A stretch of 64,000 nt of DNA from Pseudomonadota bacterium (GTDB lineage: Bacteria > Pseudomonadota > Gammaproteobacteria > Burkholderiales > Burkholderiaceae_C): NCBI GenBank assembly GCA_020161065.1, contig JAIUPH010000018.1:248001-312000 (forward strand). Direction: 5' to 3'. The notes under the pieces were generated by a model. It had not been told where the DNA came from. It was given only the letters and a program-made list of their open reading frames with translations, and made no database searches. The translations under genes and the position numbers were made by a program. Below are positions 24,352-33,993 of the stretch, in pieces; the stretch's first letter is position 1; every line of letters begins with the position of its first letter.

Positions 24352-25295
24352 TGACGCCCACGCTGGACCGCGAAGCGGTGATCGACGCCCCCAACCCGCT
24401 GGGGCTGGCGGGCATCGAGTTCGTCGAATACACCACCCCGCGCCCGCAGGCGCTGGGCCAGGTGCTGGAGCAGATGGGCTTCCGCCCGGTGGCGCGCCAC
24501 CGCTCGCGCGAGGTCACGCGCTACCGCCAGGGCGACATGAACGTGATCGTCAACGCCCACGGCCTGCCGCCGGGCACCGACGAGGCGCCGCAGCTCGCCG
24601 CGTTGTGCCTGCGCGTGCGCGACGCGGCGGCCGCCTGGCGCCGCGTGGTCGGCCTCGGCGCCTGGCCGGTGCCGGTGAACGTGCAGCCGATGGAGCTGCA
24701 CATTCCCGGCATCCACGGCGTGGGTTCGAGCCGCATCTTCTTCGTCGACCGCTGGAACGAGGCCCCCAAGACGGCGCCAGCGCCGTCGGCCCCCCAAGGG
24801 GGCGCTCCCGCGCTTGAGGCGGCTCGGCGCGCGGGCGACTTTTGCATCTACGACGTCGACTTCATCCCCATCCCCACCGTCGACCCCGAGGTGCCGGCCA
24901 CCGAGGGCCTGCACTGGTTCGGCGTCGTGCAGTACGTGGGCGTCGGCCGCATCGCCGACTGGTGCGAGTTCTACGGCGCCTTGTTCGGCTTTGCGGCGCT
25001 GCCCGACGAGCAGCGCTTCGGCATCCTGCCGGCCGGGCGCGTGCTGCGCTCGCCCTGCGGCAGCTTCTACCTGCAGTTGATCGAGCCGCCGCCCGACGTG
25101 GACGATGCCGGCAGCGAGCAGTTGCAGCGCCTGGCCTTCGGCGCCGCCGACGTGCCGGCCGCGGTGCGCGCGCTGCGCGCGCGCGGCGTCGAGTTCGTCG
25201 ACGCCGCCGCGCTGCACCCCGACGCCCGCGGCGCGCTGACGCAAGCGCTGTTCGGCGGCGTGAGGTTCGAGCTGGTCCACCACGTGCAAGGCTGA
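24351..25295 (+). CDS. VOC/4-hydroxyphenylpyruvate-dioxygenase-like protein, possible half of QuiC-type dehydratase
   Basis: 314 residues from ATG 24351, five bases after GGAGG; the A of the upstream TGA stop is shared. Two VOC modules resemble HPPD: GIEFVEYTTPRPQALGQVLEQMGFRPVARHRSREVTRYRQGDMNVIVN at the start, then YDVDFIPIPT, LHWFGVVQYVGVGRIADWCEFYGALFGF and a closing GGVRFELVHHVQG with His and Glu positions suitable for metal. In pseudomonads a domain of this kind is fused to the C-terminus of the 3-dehydroshikimate dehydratase QuiC. Here it is separate and precedes the TIM-barrel partner. Residues about 141-166 (PKTAPAPSAPQGGAPALEAA) look inserted and coincide with a GC hairpin repeat. 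Confidence 0.8.
   Translation: MTPTLDREAVIDAPNPLGLAGIEFVEYTTPRPQALGQVLEQMGFRPVARHRSREVTRYRQGDMNVIVNAHGLPPGTDEAPQLAALCLRVRDAAAAWRRVVGLGAWPVPVNVQPMELHIPGIHGVGSSRIFFVDRWNEAPKTAPAPSAPQGGAPALEAARRAGDFCIYDVDFIPIPTVDPEVPATEGLHWFGVVQYVGVGRIADWCEFYGALFGFAALPDEQRFGILPAGRVLRSPCGSFYLQLIEPPPDVDDAGSEQLQRLAFGAADVPAAVRALRARGVEFVDAAALHPDARGALTQALFGGVRFELVHHVQG
24790..24802 (+). repeat. GC hairpin repeat, copy B, inside a coding gene
   Basis: CCCCCC-AA-GGGGG, flanked by G and C to make a 6-bp stem, sits in frame within the HPPD-like gene. It encodes part of a Pro/Ala/Gly-rich insert. It has the same C6-N2-G5 architecture as intergenic copies at 3071 and 50687. Confidence 0.55.
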
Positions 25296-25297
25296 GC

Positions 25298-26203
25298 ATG
25301 GCGCACCGCCACATCGCCGATTTCGGCATGGACACCATCTCGCTGGCCGGCCCGCTGGCGGCCAAGCTGGCGGCCATCCGCGAGGCTGGCTTCGGCCAGG
25401 TGATGCTGGCCGCGCGCGACCTCGTCGGCCACGCCGGCGGCTGGCGCGCCGCGGTGCAGGAGGTGCGCGACAGCGGCTTGCGCGTGACGGGATTCCAGGT
25501 GCTGCGCGACTTCGAAGGCCTGTCGGGCCATTTGCACGACTACAAGGTCGAGATCGCGCGCTCGATGCTGCAGATGTGCGCCGCGCTCGGCAGCCCGGTG
25601 CTGCTGGCCTGCTCGTCGACCAGCCCGCACGCCAGCGCCGACCGCGACGCCATCGCGCGCGACCTGCGCAAGCTGGCGATGATGGCGCTGCCGCTGGACA
25701 TCAAGGTCGCGTTCGAGGGCCTGAGCTGGGGCCGCCACCTCAACGACCTGGTCGGCGCCTGGGACGTGGTGCGCCGCGCCGACTGCCCCAACCTCGGCGT
25801 CGGCATCGACAGCTACCACTCGTTTGCCACCGAGACGCCGCTGGACGCGCTGGCCGAGGTCGATGCCGAGCGCATCTTCCTGGTCCAGCTGTCCGACTTC
25901 ATGTGGGCGCGCGTGCCCACGCCCGAAGAACGCAAGGAGACGGCGCGCACCTTCCGCGTCTTTCCCGGCGAGGGCGTGCACAGCGAGGCGCTGCAGCGGC
26001 TGGTGATCGCGCTGGCCGCCAAGGGCTACCGCGGCGACTACAGCTTCGAGGTCTTCAACGACGACTACGTGCAACTGCCGCTGGAGACGGTGGCCGAGCG
26101 CGCCCGCCGCTCGGCCGCCTGGCTGGCCGAGGACGTGCTGCGCCGCGCCGTGCCGCTGCCCGGTCAGGCGTTCATGACGGCGACGGCGCGCACGTTGAGG
26201 TAG
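25298..26203 (+). CDS. TIM-barrel sugar-phosphate isomerase/epimerase-like protein, candidate 3-dehydroshikimate dehydratase
   Basis: 301-residue AP-endonuclease-2-fold TIM barrel starting 2 bases after the HPPD-like stop. Strand ends carry likely metal ligands: [17 protein letters not shown] (Glu), [12 protein letters not shown] (Asp, His), [12 protein letters not shown] (Gln) and YSFEVFNDD (Glu). The FRVFPGEG loop is typical of the fold. This matches the N-terminal half of QuiC-type and AsbF-type 3-dehydroshikimate dehydratases, which make protocatechuate. Position after TRAP and quinate/shikimate dehydrogenase genes supports that role. The last 40 bases overlap the convergent aldehyde dehydrogenase gene. 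Confidence 0.83.
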   Translation: MAHRHIADFGMDTISLAGPLAAKLAAIREAGFGQVMLAARDLVGHAGGWRAAVQEVRDSGLRVTGFQVLRDFEGLSGHLHDYKVEIARSMLQMCAALGSPVLLACSSTSPHASADRDAIARDLRKLAMMALPLDIKVAFEGLSWGRHLNDLVGAWDVVRRADCPNLGVGIDSYHSFATETPLDALAEVDAERIFLVQLSDFMWARVPTPEERKETARTFRVFPGEGVHSEALQRLVIALAAKGYRGDYSFEVFNDDYVQLPLETVAERARRSAAWLAEDVLRRAVPLPGQAFMTATARTLR

Positions 26204-27603
26204 GCCTCCAGCGCCTCGGGCCCGCCTTCGGAGCCGTAGCCCGAGTCCTTGATGCCGCCGAAGGGCATCTCGGCCGAGGGCATCGCCGGCATGTTGATCC
26301 ACAGCATGCCGACCTCCAAGCGCCGCGCCAGCAGGTCGGCGTTCTTCAGCGATCGCGTGAACGCGTAGCTCGCCAGCCCATACGGCAGGCGGTTGGCTTC
26401 GGCGATGGCTTCGTCGAGCGTGTCGAACGCGCGGATCGCCGCCATCGGCCCGAAGGGTTCGTCGTTGAACACCTGGGCGTCGAGCGGCACGTCGGCCAGC
26501 AGCGTGGGCTCGAAGAAGTTGCCGCTGCTGCCGATGCGCTTGCCGCCGGTCAGCAGCGCGGCGCCGCGCGCCACCGCGTCTTCGGTGAAAGCCGCCATCG
26601 CGGCCAGCCGGCGCGGGTTGGCCAGCGGGCCCATCTGCGTGCCGGCGGCCAGGCCGTCGCCCACCTGCAGCCGGCGCGCGTGCGCGGTGAAGGCGTCGAC
26701 GAAATCCTGGCGCACGCTGCGCTGCACCAGAAAACGCGTCGGCGAGATGCACACCTGCCCGGCGTTGCGGAACTTGGCGGCGCCGGCGGTCTTCACGGCC
26801 AGCGCGATGTCGGCGTCGTCGCAGACGATCACCGGCGCATGCCCGCCGAGTTCCATCGTCACGCGCTTCATGTGCTGGCCGGCCATCGCGGCCAGTTGCT
26901 TGCCCACCGGCGTGGAGCCGGTGAAGGTGACCTTGCGGATCACCGGGTGCGGGATCAGGTAGCTCGAAATCTCCGCCGGATTGCCGTAGACCAGGCCCAG
27001 CACGCCCGGCGGCAGCCCGGCGTCGGCAAAGGCGCGCACCAGCGCGGCCGGCGCCGCCGGCGTTTCTTCCGGCGCCTTGACGATCATCGAGCAGCCGGCC
27101 GCCAACGCCGCGCTGACCTTGCGCACCACCTGGTTGATCGGAAAGTTCCAAGGCGTGAAAGCCGCCACCGGGCCGACCGGGTCGCGCAGCACCATCTGGC
27201 GCAGCGCCAGGCTGCCGCGCGAGGGCACGATGCGGCCGTAGATGCGAAAGCCCTCCTCGGCGAACCATTCGATGATGTCGGCCGCGCTCAGCGTCTCGGC
27301 CTTGGCCTCGGCCAGCGGCTTGCCCTGCTCTTGCGTCAGCACGGCCGCGATGGCTTCGGCGCGCTCGCGCATCAGGCCGGCGGCCTTGCGCATGATCTTG
27401 CTGCGCTCGGCCGCCGTCAGGTCGCGCCAGGTGGCGAAGCCTTTTTGCGTGGCGGCCAGCGCGGCGTCGAGGTCGGCGCGGCCGGCGTGGGCGACGCGGC
27501 CGATCGGTTGGCCGGTGGCCGGGTTGTGGACCGCCAGCGTGCGGCCGTCGGCGGCGTCGCACCAGGTGCCGTCGATGAAGAGTTGGGTGTCGGGGTAGCT
27601 CAT
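26164..27603 (-). CDS. NAD(P)-dependent aldehyde dehydrogenase (succinate-semialdehyde type)
   Basis: 479-residue ALDH superfamily enzyme; ATG 27603 follows AAGGAG by 4 bases. Signatures: N-terminal [58 protein letters not shown] (cofactor), [22 protein letters not shown] with the general-base Glu (about 250) and [12 protein letters not shown] with the nucleophilic Cys (about 284). The closing [16 protein letters not shown] is typical of GabD-like enzymes. It oxidises an aldehyde such as succinate semialdehyde to the acid. It converges on the TIM-barrel gene with a 40-base overlap and starts 26 bases after the VapC-like gene on the same strand. Confidence 0.93.
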   Translation of the reverse strand: MSYPDTQLFIDGTWCDAADGRTLAVHNPATGQPIGRVAHAGRADLDAALAATQKGFATWRDLTAAERSKIMRKAAGLMRERAEAIAAVLTQEQGKPLAEAKAETLSAADIIEWFAEEGFRIYGRIVPSRGSLALRQMVLRDPVGPVAAFTPWNFPINQVVRKVSAALAAGCSMIVKAPEETPAAPAALVRAFADAGLPPGVLGLVYGNPAEISSYLIPHPVIRKVTFTGSTPVGKQLAAMAGQHMKRVTMELGGHAPVIVCDDADIALAVKTAGAAKFRNAGQVCISPTRFLVQRSVRQDFVDAFTAHARRLQVGDGLAAGTQMGPLANPRRLAAMAAFTEDAVARGAALLTGGKRIGSSGNFFEPTLLADVPLDAQVFNDEPFGPMAAIRAFDTLDEAIAEANRLPYGLASYAFTRSLKNADLLARRLEVGMLWINMPAMPSAEMPFGGIKDSGYGSEGGPEALEAYLNVRAVAVMNA

Positions 27604-27629
27604 GTCGCTCCTTGCAAGGTGGAGGGGGT

Positions 27630-28154
27630 TCACAGCGCCAGCAGGTGCCGCCGCGCCGCGCCGCGCACGGCCGCCAGTGGCACCGCGGCATCGAACGAGG
27701 CCAGCGCGCCGCCGCGGCGCACGGCCAGCGCCAGCAGGTAGGCATCGGTGATCTGCCGGTGGCCGTGCAGGCGGCTGAAGTCGACCAGCGATTCGTCGAG
27801 CAGCGAGACCTCGTCGGCCCAGAAGGCGTGGTCCAGCCCTTCGGCCAGCGCCTTCAGCCCGTCGGCCACCTGTTCGGGCGAGGCGCGGTGCGTGGCCGAG
27901 TAGGCCGGCGCGCTCATGATGCGGATGACGCCGTTCTCGACGATGGGGCAGGTGGCGATGCGCCGCGGCGCGGCGTCCAGCCACTCGTTGGCGCGGCGCG
28001 AGAAGACATGCGCATCGTCGAGCAGCGCGATCAGCACGTTGACGTCGAGCAGCGTGCGCGTGGCGGCAGCGTTAGCCGCGTTGGCGACGGCGACGGCGGC
28101 GGCCGGCGCCGTGGCCGGCGCCGTCGCCGCAGATGCCTTCGGCATCCTGCTCAC
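27630..28154 (-). CDS. PIN-domain toxin (VapC family)
   Basis: 174-residue PIN ribonuclease-type toxin. GTG 28154 overlaps the antitoxin stop. The N-terminal 30 residues are Ala-rich and low complexity. The PIN domain then has all four acidic positions: [19 protein letters not shown] (Asp), [10 protein letters not shown] (Glu), [13 protein letters not shown] (Asp) and ALASFDAAV (Asp). Members cleave RNA when freed from the antitoxin. A 16-bp direct repeat spans the toxin start. A start further in, near TRTLLDV, would give a more usual length of about 140 residues. Confidence 0.85.
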   Translation of the reverse strand: MSRMPKASAATAPATAPAAAVAVANAANAAATRTLLDVNVLIALLDDAHVFSRRANEWLDAAPRRIATCPIVENGVIRIMSAPAYSATHRASPEQVADGLKALAEGLDHAFWADEVSLLDESLVDFSRLHGHRQITDAYLLALAVRRGGALASFDAAVPLAAVRGAARRHLLAL

Positions 28155-28172
28155 ACGCCTTCGGCATCCTGC
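28135..28172. repeat. 16-bp direct repeat across the vapB/vapC junction
   Basis: GCCTTCGGCATCCTGC occurs at 28135-28150 and 28157-28172, 22 bases apart. The pair duplicates the antitoxin C-terminal codons into the first codons of the toxin. Confidence 0.75.
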
Positions 28173-28399
28173 AGCCGCCGCACGTGCTCGGTCGTCACCA
28201 CCTCGTCGCGCTGCGGCAGCACCGCGAAGCGGCCGCCGCGGCGCGCCGCGCGCTGGCGCGGCGCGGCCGTCGCCGCCGGGCGGCGCAGCGTTTCGCGCGC
28301 CAGGCTGGAGATCACCGCGCCGAGCGAGCGGCGCTCGCGCGCGGCGTGCTCGCGCGCGGCGAGCAGGATGTCTTCGTCGATGTCGAGCGTGGTGCGCAT
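28151..28399 (-). CDS. Ribbon-helix-helix antitoxin (VapB type)
   Basis: 82-residue antitoxin. MRTTLDIDEDILLAAREHAARERRSLGAVISSLARETLRR is a classic Arc/CopG-type ribbon-helix-helix start: a beta strand that pairs in the dimer, then two helices. The remaining Arg-rich tail ([35 protein letters not shown]) should wrap the toxin. It is directly upstream of, and overlaps, the PIN toxin. The dimer probably binds its own promoter in the 66 bases before the ATG, where the AT-richer text gcatcatagcatcac is a possible site. Confidence 0.86.
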   Translation of the reverse strand: MRTTLDIDEDILLAAREHAARERRSLGAVISSLARETLRRPAATAAPRQRAARRGGRFAVLPQRDEVVTTEHVRRLQDAEGV

Positions 28400-28465
28400 G
28401 GGATGATGCCTTGATGCGTGCGCATCATAGCATCACGCCGCCCTCCCCTCGCCGGCTTCGCCTGT

Positions 28466-28969
28466 TCACGCCGCCGGCGGCCCCGCCCGCTGCACCTTCT
28501 TCAGCGCTTTCAGCAGCGCCGCGCGGTCGGGCATCGGCGCGCCGCAGGAGGTGCGCTTGTCGATCGCCAGGTCCAGCGCCTGCTCGGCGCCGTGGCGCTC
28601 CACCGAAAAGCGCGTGCTGCTGGGCCGGCCGTTGCGCGCGCGCCAGGTGGCCACGACGTAGAGCACGGTCGACAGCGCGAAGCGCGTCCACTCGAAGCGC
28701 ACGCCGGCGGCCGGCGTGCGGCTGGTGGACAGCAGCCGCCCGGGGCGGCTGCCGCCGCGCTTGCGCGTCTTGGGCAGGCCCATTTCGCGCGCGGCGCGGC
28801 GGGCGGCGCGCAAGGCCTTGTCGGAGCCGCCGAGCTTGCGCGCGGCGAAGAACTTCGACATGCCCGGCCCGCCGCCGTTGATGCGCAGCTGGTAGCCCTC
28901 GATCACCCCCTGGCGGCGGATGGTGACGATGTGCGCGGAGGTGGCTTCGACGGCGGCGGCTGTGCTCAC
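28466..28969 (-). CDS. Hypothetical protein with two AP2-like modules
   Basis: 167 residues from GTG 28969, six bases after AAGGAGG. Two segments share a plan of two or three strands and a helix. The first is HIVTIRRQGVIEGYQLRING...FFAARKLGGSDKALRAARRAAREMG (about 13-63); the second is YVVATWRARNGRPSSTRFSVERHGAEQALDLAIDKR (about 103-138). The F/S-A-...G...AL..A...R pattern resembles the AP2/ERF-like DNA-binding domain known from bacterial HNH endonucleases and phage proteins. A basic linker (LPKTRKRGGSRPGRL) joins them. A DNA-binding role is an inference by eye. It stands alone, 47 bases after cueR's end, on the same strand. Confidence 0.7.
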   Translation of the reverse strand: MSTAAAVEATSAHIVTIRRQGVIEGYQLRINGGGPGMSKFFAARKLGGSDKALRAARRAAREMGLPKTRKRGGSRPGRLLSTSRTPAAGVRFEWTRFALSTVLYVVATWRARNGRPSSTRFSVERHGAEQALDLAIDKRTSCGAPMPDRAALLKALKKVQRAGPPAA

Positions 28970-29016
28970 GGTGGGCCTCCTTGAAAAGGGGCGGGGACAG
29001 GAGCGGCCCGCGCCGG

Positions 29017-29423
29017 TCAGGCGCGGGCCGCGGTGGCCGCGGGCGCGGCCAGTTCGTCGAGGATGGGGCAGTCAGGTCGGTCGTTGCCCTGGCAGCAGGC
29101 GGCCAGGGTCTGGATGGCGCGGCGCATGCCGGCCATCTCGGCGATGCGGCGGTCGAGGTCGGCCACGTGCTGCAGCGCGATGCGCTTGACGTCGGCGCTG
29201 GCCCGGCGCCGGTTCTGCCACAGCTTGAGCAGTTCAGCGATCTCTTTCATCGAGAAGCCCAACTCCCGCGCACGCCGGATGAAACGCAAGGTATGCACCT
29301 CGGCCGGCCCGTACTGGCGGTAGCCCGCGTCGCTGCGCGCCACCTTGGTCAGCAGGCCCAGGCCTTCGTAGTGTCGCACCATCTTGGCCGAAACGCCCGA
29401 TTGCGCCGCCGCTTCGCCGATGT

Positions 29424-29427
<4 letters not shown>
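29017..29427 (-). CDS. cueR: CueR, copper-responsive MerR-family activator
   Basis: 136-residue MerR regulator. The N-terminal wHTH is [26 protein letters not shown], with [36 protein letters not shown]. The metal loop is [13 protein letters not shown]. Its Cys112 and Cys120 fall at the same numbers as the Cu(I) ligands of E. coli CueR, and the Ser/Ala-type residue expected for a +1 metal sensor ([11 protein letters not shown]) is present. It twists promoters with an overlong spacer; two such promoters with 19-bp spacers are at 31879-31998. ATG overlaps the copA stop, so it is the second gene of a copA-cueR operon and under its own control. Confidence 0.9.
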
Positions 29428-31871
<2,444 letters not shown>

Positions 31872-31878
31872 GACGGGC

Positions 31879-31909
31879 AGCATCATCCCTGACACCATGG
31901 CAAGGTCAA
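31879..31909 (-). promoter_or_regulatory. CueR-type promoter of copA
   Basis: Minus strand: TTGACC (31904-31909), a 19-base spacer and GATGCT (31879-31884). The long spacer is the MerR/CueR hallmark and holds an imperfect dyad CCTTGCC...GTCAGG. The -10 ends 7 bases before ATG 31871. Confidence 0.65.
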
Positions 31910-31937
31910 GGGTCGGGGTCTTTCGCGCCTTTGCAAG

Positions 31938-31958
31938 GCCGGCGGCAAGACCGCCGGC
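31938..31958. terminator. Perfect 8-bp hairpin between the divergent cop promoters
   Basis: GCCGGCGG-caaga-CCGCCGGC separates the two CueR-type promoters. It sits upstream of both, so it could act as an insulator or stop stray transcripts; there is no U-tract. Confidence 0.35.
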
Positions 31959-31967
31959 ACGACCGAC

Positions 31968-31998
31968 TTGACCTTGCCACGATGGCAAGCTTCAGCAT
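31968..31998 (+). promoter_or_regulatory. CueR-type promoter of copZ
   Basis: TTGACC (31968-31973), a 19-base spacer and CAGCAT (31993-31998). The spacer carries a near-perfect CueR box ACCTTGCC-ACGAT-GGCAAGCT, with the inner arms CTTGCC/GGCAAG (31973-31989) exactly inverted. Confidence 0.72.
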
Positions 31999-32034
31999 CG
32001 GCGGCATCATCCATCCTGCAAACGGAGAACCGTC

Positions 32035-32259
32035 ATGCTCGAATTCGACATCGCCGCCCTGTCCTGCGGCCACTGCGCCCGCGCCGTCACCGAAGCCGTG
32101 CAGGCGCTGGACCCCGCCGCGCGGGTGGACGTGGACCTCGGCCGCAAGCACGTGAGCATCGACACCCGGGCCGCGCCCGAGCAGGTGGCGGCGGCGCTGG
32201 TCGAGGCGGGATACCCGCCTGCAGCACCCGCCGCACCCGCGGCGCCGGCCGCGGCCTGA
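32035..32259 (+). CDS. copZ: CopZ-like copper chaperone (HMA domain)
   Basis: 74-residue single heavy-metal-associated domain, the cytosolic Cu(I) carrier that should hand copper to CopA. Fold order beta-alpha-beta-beta-alpha-beta: MLEFDIAALSCGHCARAVTEAVQALDPAARVDVDLGRKHVSIDT...VAAALVEAGYPP. The metal motif is LSCGHCAR (Cys11/Cys14) in place of the more usual MTCxxC; SCGHC with His is common in chaperones of this kind. A short Ala-Pro tail ends the protein. GGAG lies 8 bases before ATG. It is divergent from copA and has its own CueR-type promoter, so both are induced by copper. Confidence 0.85.
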   Translation: MLEFDIAALSCGHCARAVTEAVQALDPAARVDVDLGRKHVSIDTRAAPEQVAAALVEAGYPPAAPAAPAAPAAA

Positions 32260-32415
32260 GCCGCACAGGAGCCGCACGGCGCCTGGCCGCGGCCTGGGCG
32301 GCACGGCCCCCGGCCGCACGGGCGTCGCCGCGGCGCGACGCCTGGGACATCTGTCAGGTGCGCAAGCGCGCGCATTGGGCGACGATCGTCGTTGACGCTA
32401 CTGACGGACCTCCGC

Positions 32416-33906
32416 ATGAAAGTCGTCATCGCCCAGATGAAGCACGAGACGAACACCTTCTCGCCCGTGCCCACGCCGCTGGCCCGTTTCGCCGGCGACG
32501 CCGAGGTGCCGCCCGAGGGCGGCGACGCCTACCAGGCCTACAAGGGCACGGGCTCGGCGATCGCCGCCTTCATCGAGCTGGCCGAGGAAGCCGGCGCGCA
32601 GATCGTGCTGCCGGTGGCGGCCAGCGCCTGGCCCAGCGGCCCGGTGGAGGACAGCGCCTTCGAGTACATCTGCAAGCGCATCTGCGCCGCGGTGGCCGAG
32701 GGCTGTGACGCGGTGCTGCTGGACCTGCACGGCGCGATGGTCACGCGCAGCCACGACGACGGCGAAGGCGAACTGCTGCGCCGGCTGCGCGCCATCGCGC
32801 CCGCGGTGCCGATCGGCGTGGCGCTGGACATGCACACCAACCTGTTCCCGGCGATGGTCGACCAGTCCACCGTCATCGCCGGCTACCAGACCTACCCGCA
32901 CGTCGACGTCTTCGAGACCGGGCTGCGCGCCGGCCGCGCCGTCTTCGCGCTGCTGGCGGGTCGCGCGCAGCCGGCCATGGCCTGGGGCCAGCGGCCGATG
33001 CTGCCGCACGTCATGCGCCAGGGCAGCGACGACAGCCCCAACAAGGAACTGCAGGCGCGCTGCCGCGAGATGGAGCTGCAAGGCGCGCTCGCCGCCTCGG
33101 TCTTCGTCGGCTTCCCGAATGCCGACGTTGCGCAGGCCGGCTTGTCGGCCGTGGTGGTGACCGACAACGACCCCGCGCGCGCCCGCGCCTGGTGCGACGA
33201 GCTGCTCGACCGCGCCTGGGCCGCGCGCGCCGCCTTCGTCTACAAGCCCGAGCCGCTGGCCACCAGCCTGCAGCGCGCGCAGGCCATTCGCGCCAGCCTG
33301 CCCGAAGACGCCGGCCCCGTGGTGCTGCTGGACCACTGCGACAACTGCGCCTCCGGCGGCACGATGGACACGATGACGGTGCTCGGCGGCATCCTCGACG
33401 CCGGGCTCGACGGCGTGGCCGCCTTCGCCGTCTTCGACCCCGGCGCCGTGCAGCAGATGATGCACGCCGGCGTCGGCGCCGAGGTCAGCCTGTCGCTGGG
33501 CGGCAAGCTCGACATGCCGGCCATCGGGCTGAAAGGCCAGCCGCGCCAGGTGCGCGGCCGCGTGCGCCTGATCTGCGACGGCCGCTACCGCAACCGCGGG
33601 CCGATGGGCCGCGGCGAGCTGAACCACATGGGCCCCACCGCGGTGCTGGACACCGGCAAGGTGGAGATCGTGGTCATCTCGCAGCATGTGGAGCCACACG
33701 ACCTGGCGGCCTTCCAGGCGGTGGGCATCGACCCCGCGTCCAAGCGCTACCTGATGCTCAAGAGCCGCGTGCACTGGCGCGCCGGCCTGCGCGCACTGGC
33801 CGGCGCCGTCGTCGAATGCGACGGCAGCGGCGTGTGCACTTCCGACTACGCCCGGCTGCCGTTCCGCCAGGTGCGGCGGCCGATCTATCCGCTCGACGAG
33901 TCGTAG
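32416..33906 (+). CDS. MlrC-like M81-family metallopeptidase
   Basis: 496-residue protein of the MlrC (microcystin-degradation) family, start ATG 32416 (MKVVIAQMKHETNTFSP). Family texts: KHETNTFSPVPTPLARF, GDAVLLDLHGAMVTRSHDDGEGELLRRLR, ALDMHTNLFPAMVDQSTVIAGYQTYPHVDVFETG, VVLLDHCDNCASGGTMDTMTVLGGILDAGLDGVAAFAVFDPGAV and NRGPMGRGELNHMGPTAVLD. The D-H-G and D-M-H positions are the expected zinc ligands. MlrC of sphingomonads opens linear microcystin products, but most homologues occur in other contexts with unknown substrates. It stands alone, so I do not infer toxin degradation. Confidence 0.9.
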   Translation: MKVVIAQMKHETNTFSPVPTPLARFAGDAEVPPEGGDAYQAYKGTGSAIAAFIELAEEAGAQIVLPVAASAWPSGPVEDSAFEYICKRICAAVAEGCDAVLLDLHGAMVTRSHDDGEGELLRRLRAIAPAVPIGVALDMHTNLFPAMVDQSTVIAGYQTYPHVDVFETGLRAGRAVFALLAGRAQPAMAWGQRPMLPHVMRQGSDDSPNKELQARCREMELQGALAASVFVGFPNADVAQAGLSAVVVTDNDPARARAWCDELLDRAWAARAAFVYKPEPLATSLQRAQAIRASLPEDAGPVVLLDHCDNCASGGTMDTMTVLGGILDAGLDGVAAFAVFDPGAVQQMMHAGVGAEVSLSLGGKLDMPAIGLKGQPRQVRGRVRLICDGRYRNRGPMGRGELNHMGPTAVLDTGKVEIVVISQHVEPHDLAAFQAVGIDPASKRYLMLKSRVHWRAGLRALAGAVVECDGSGVCTSDYARLPFRQVRRPIYPLDES

Positions 33907-33993
33907 CCGCACCGCGCCCGATCGCCGGGACTGGCCGGCCGCCACCCGCCATTTCCGGCCATCGCCGGCGCGCCGGCGGCGCTGCAATCGGCC

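Noticed and set aside
26164-27603. Aldehyde dehydrogenase as a step of the quinate-type pathway
   Set aside because: It is on the opposite strand and its GabD-like motifs do not fit any step from quinate to protocatechuate.
32035-32259. copZ considered as a mercury-type MerP
   Set aside because: Lacks a signal peptide, is paired with copA/cueR, and the upstream box is of CueR type.
32416-33906. MlrC-like gene as evidence for microcystin degradation
   Set aside because: No mlrA, mlrB or mlrD neighbours, and the family is common in bacteria without that pathway.
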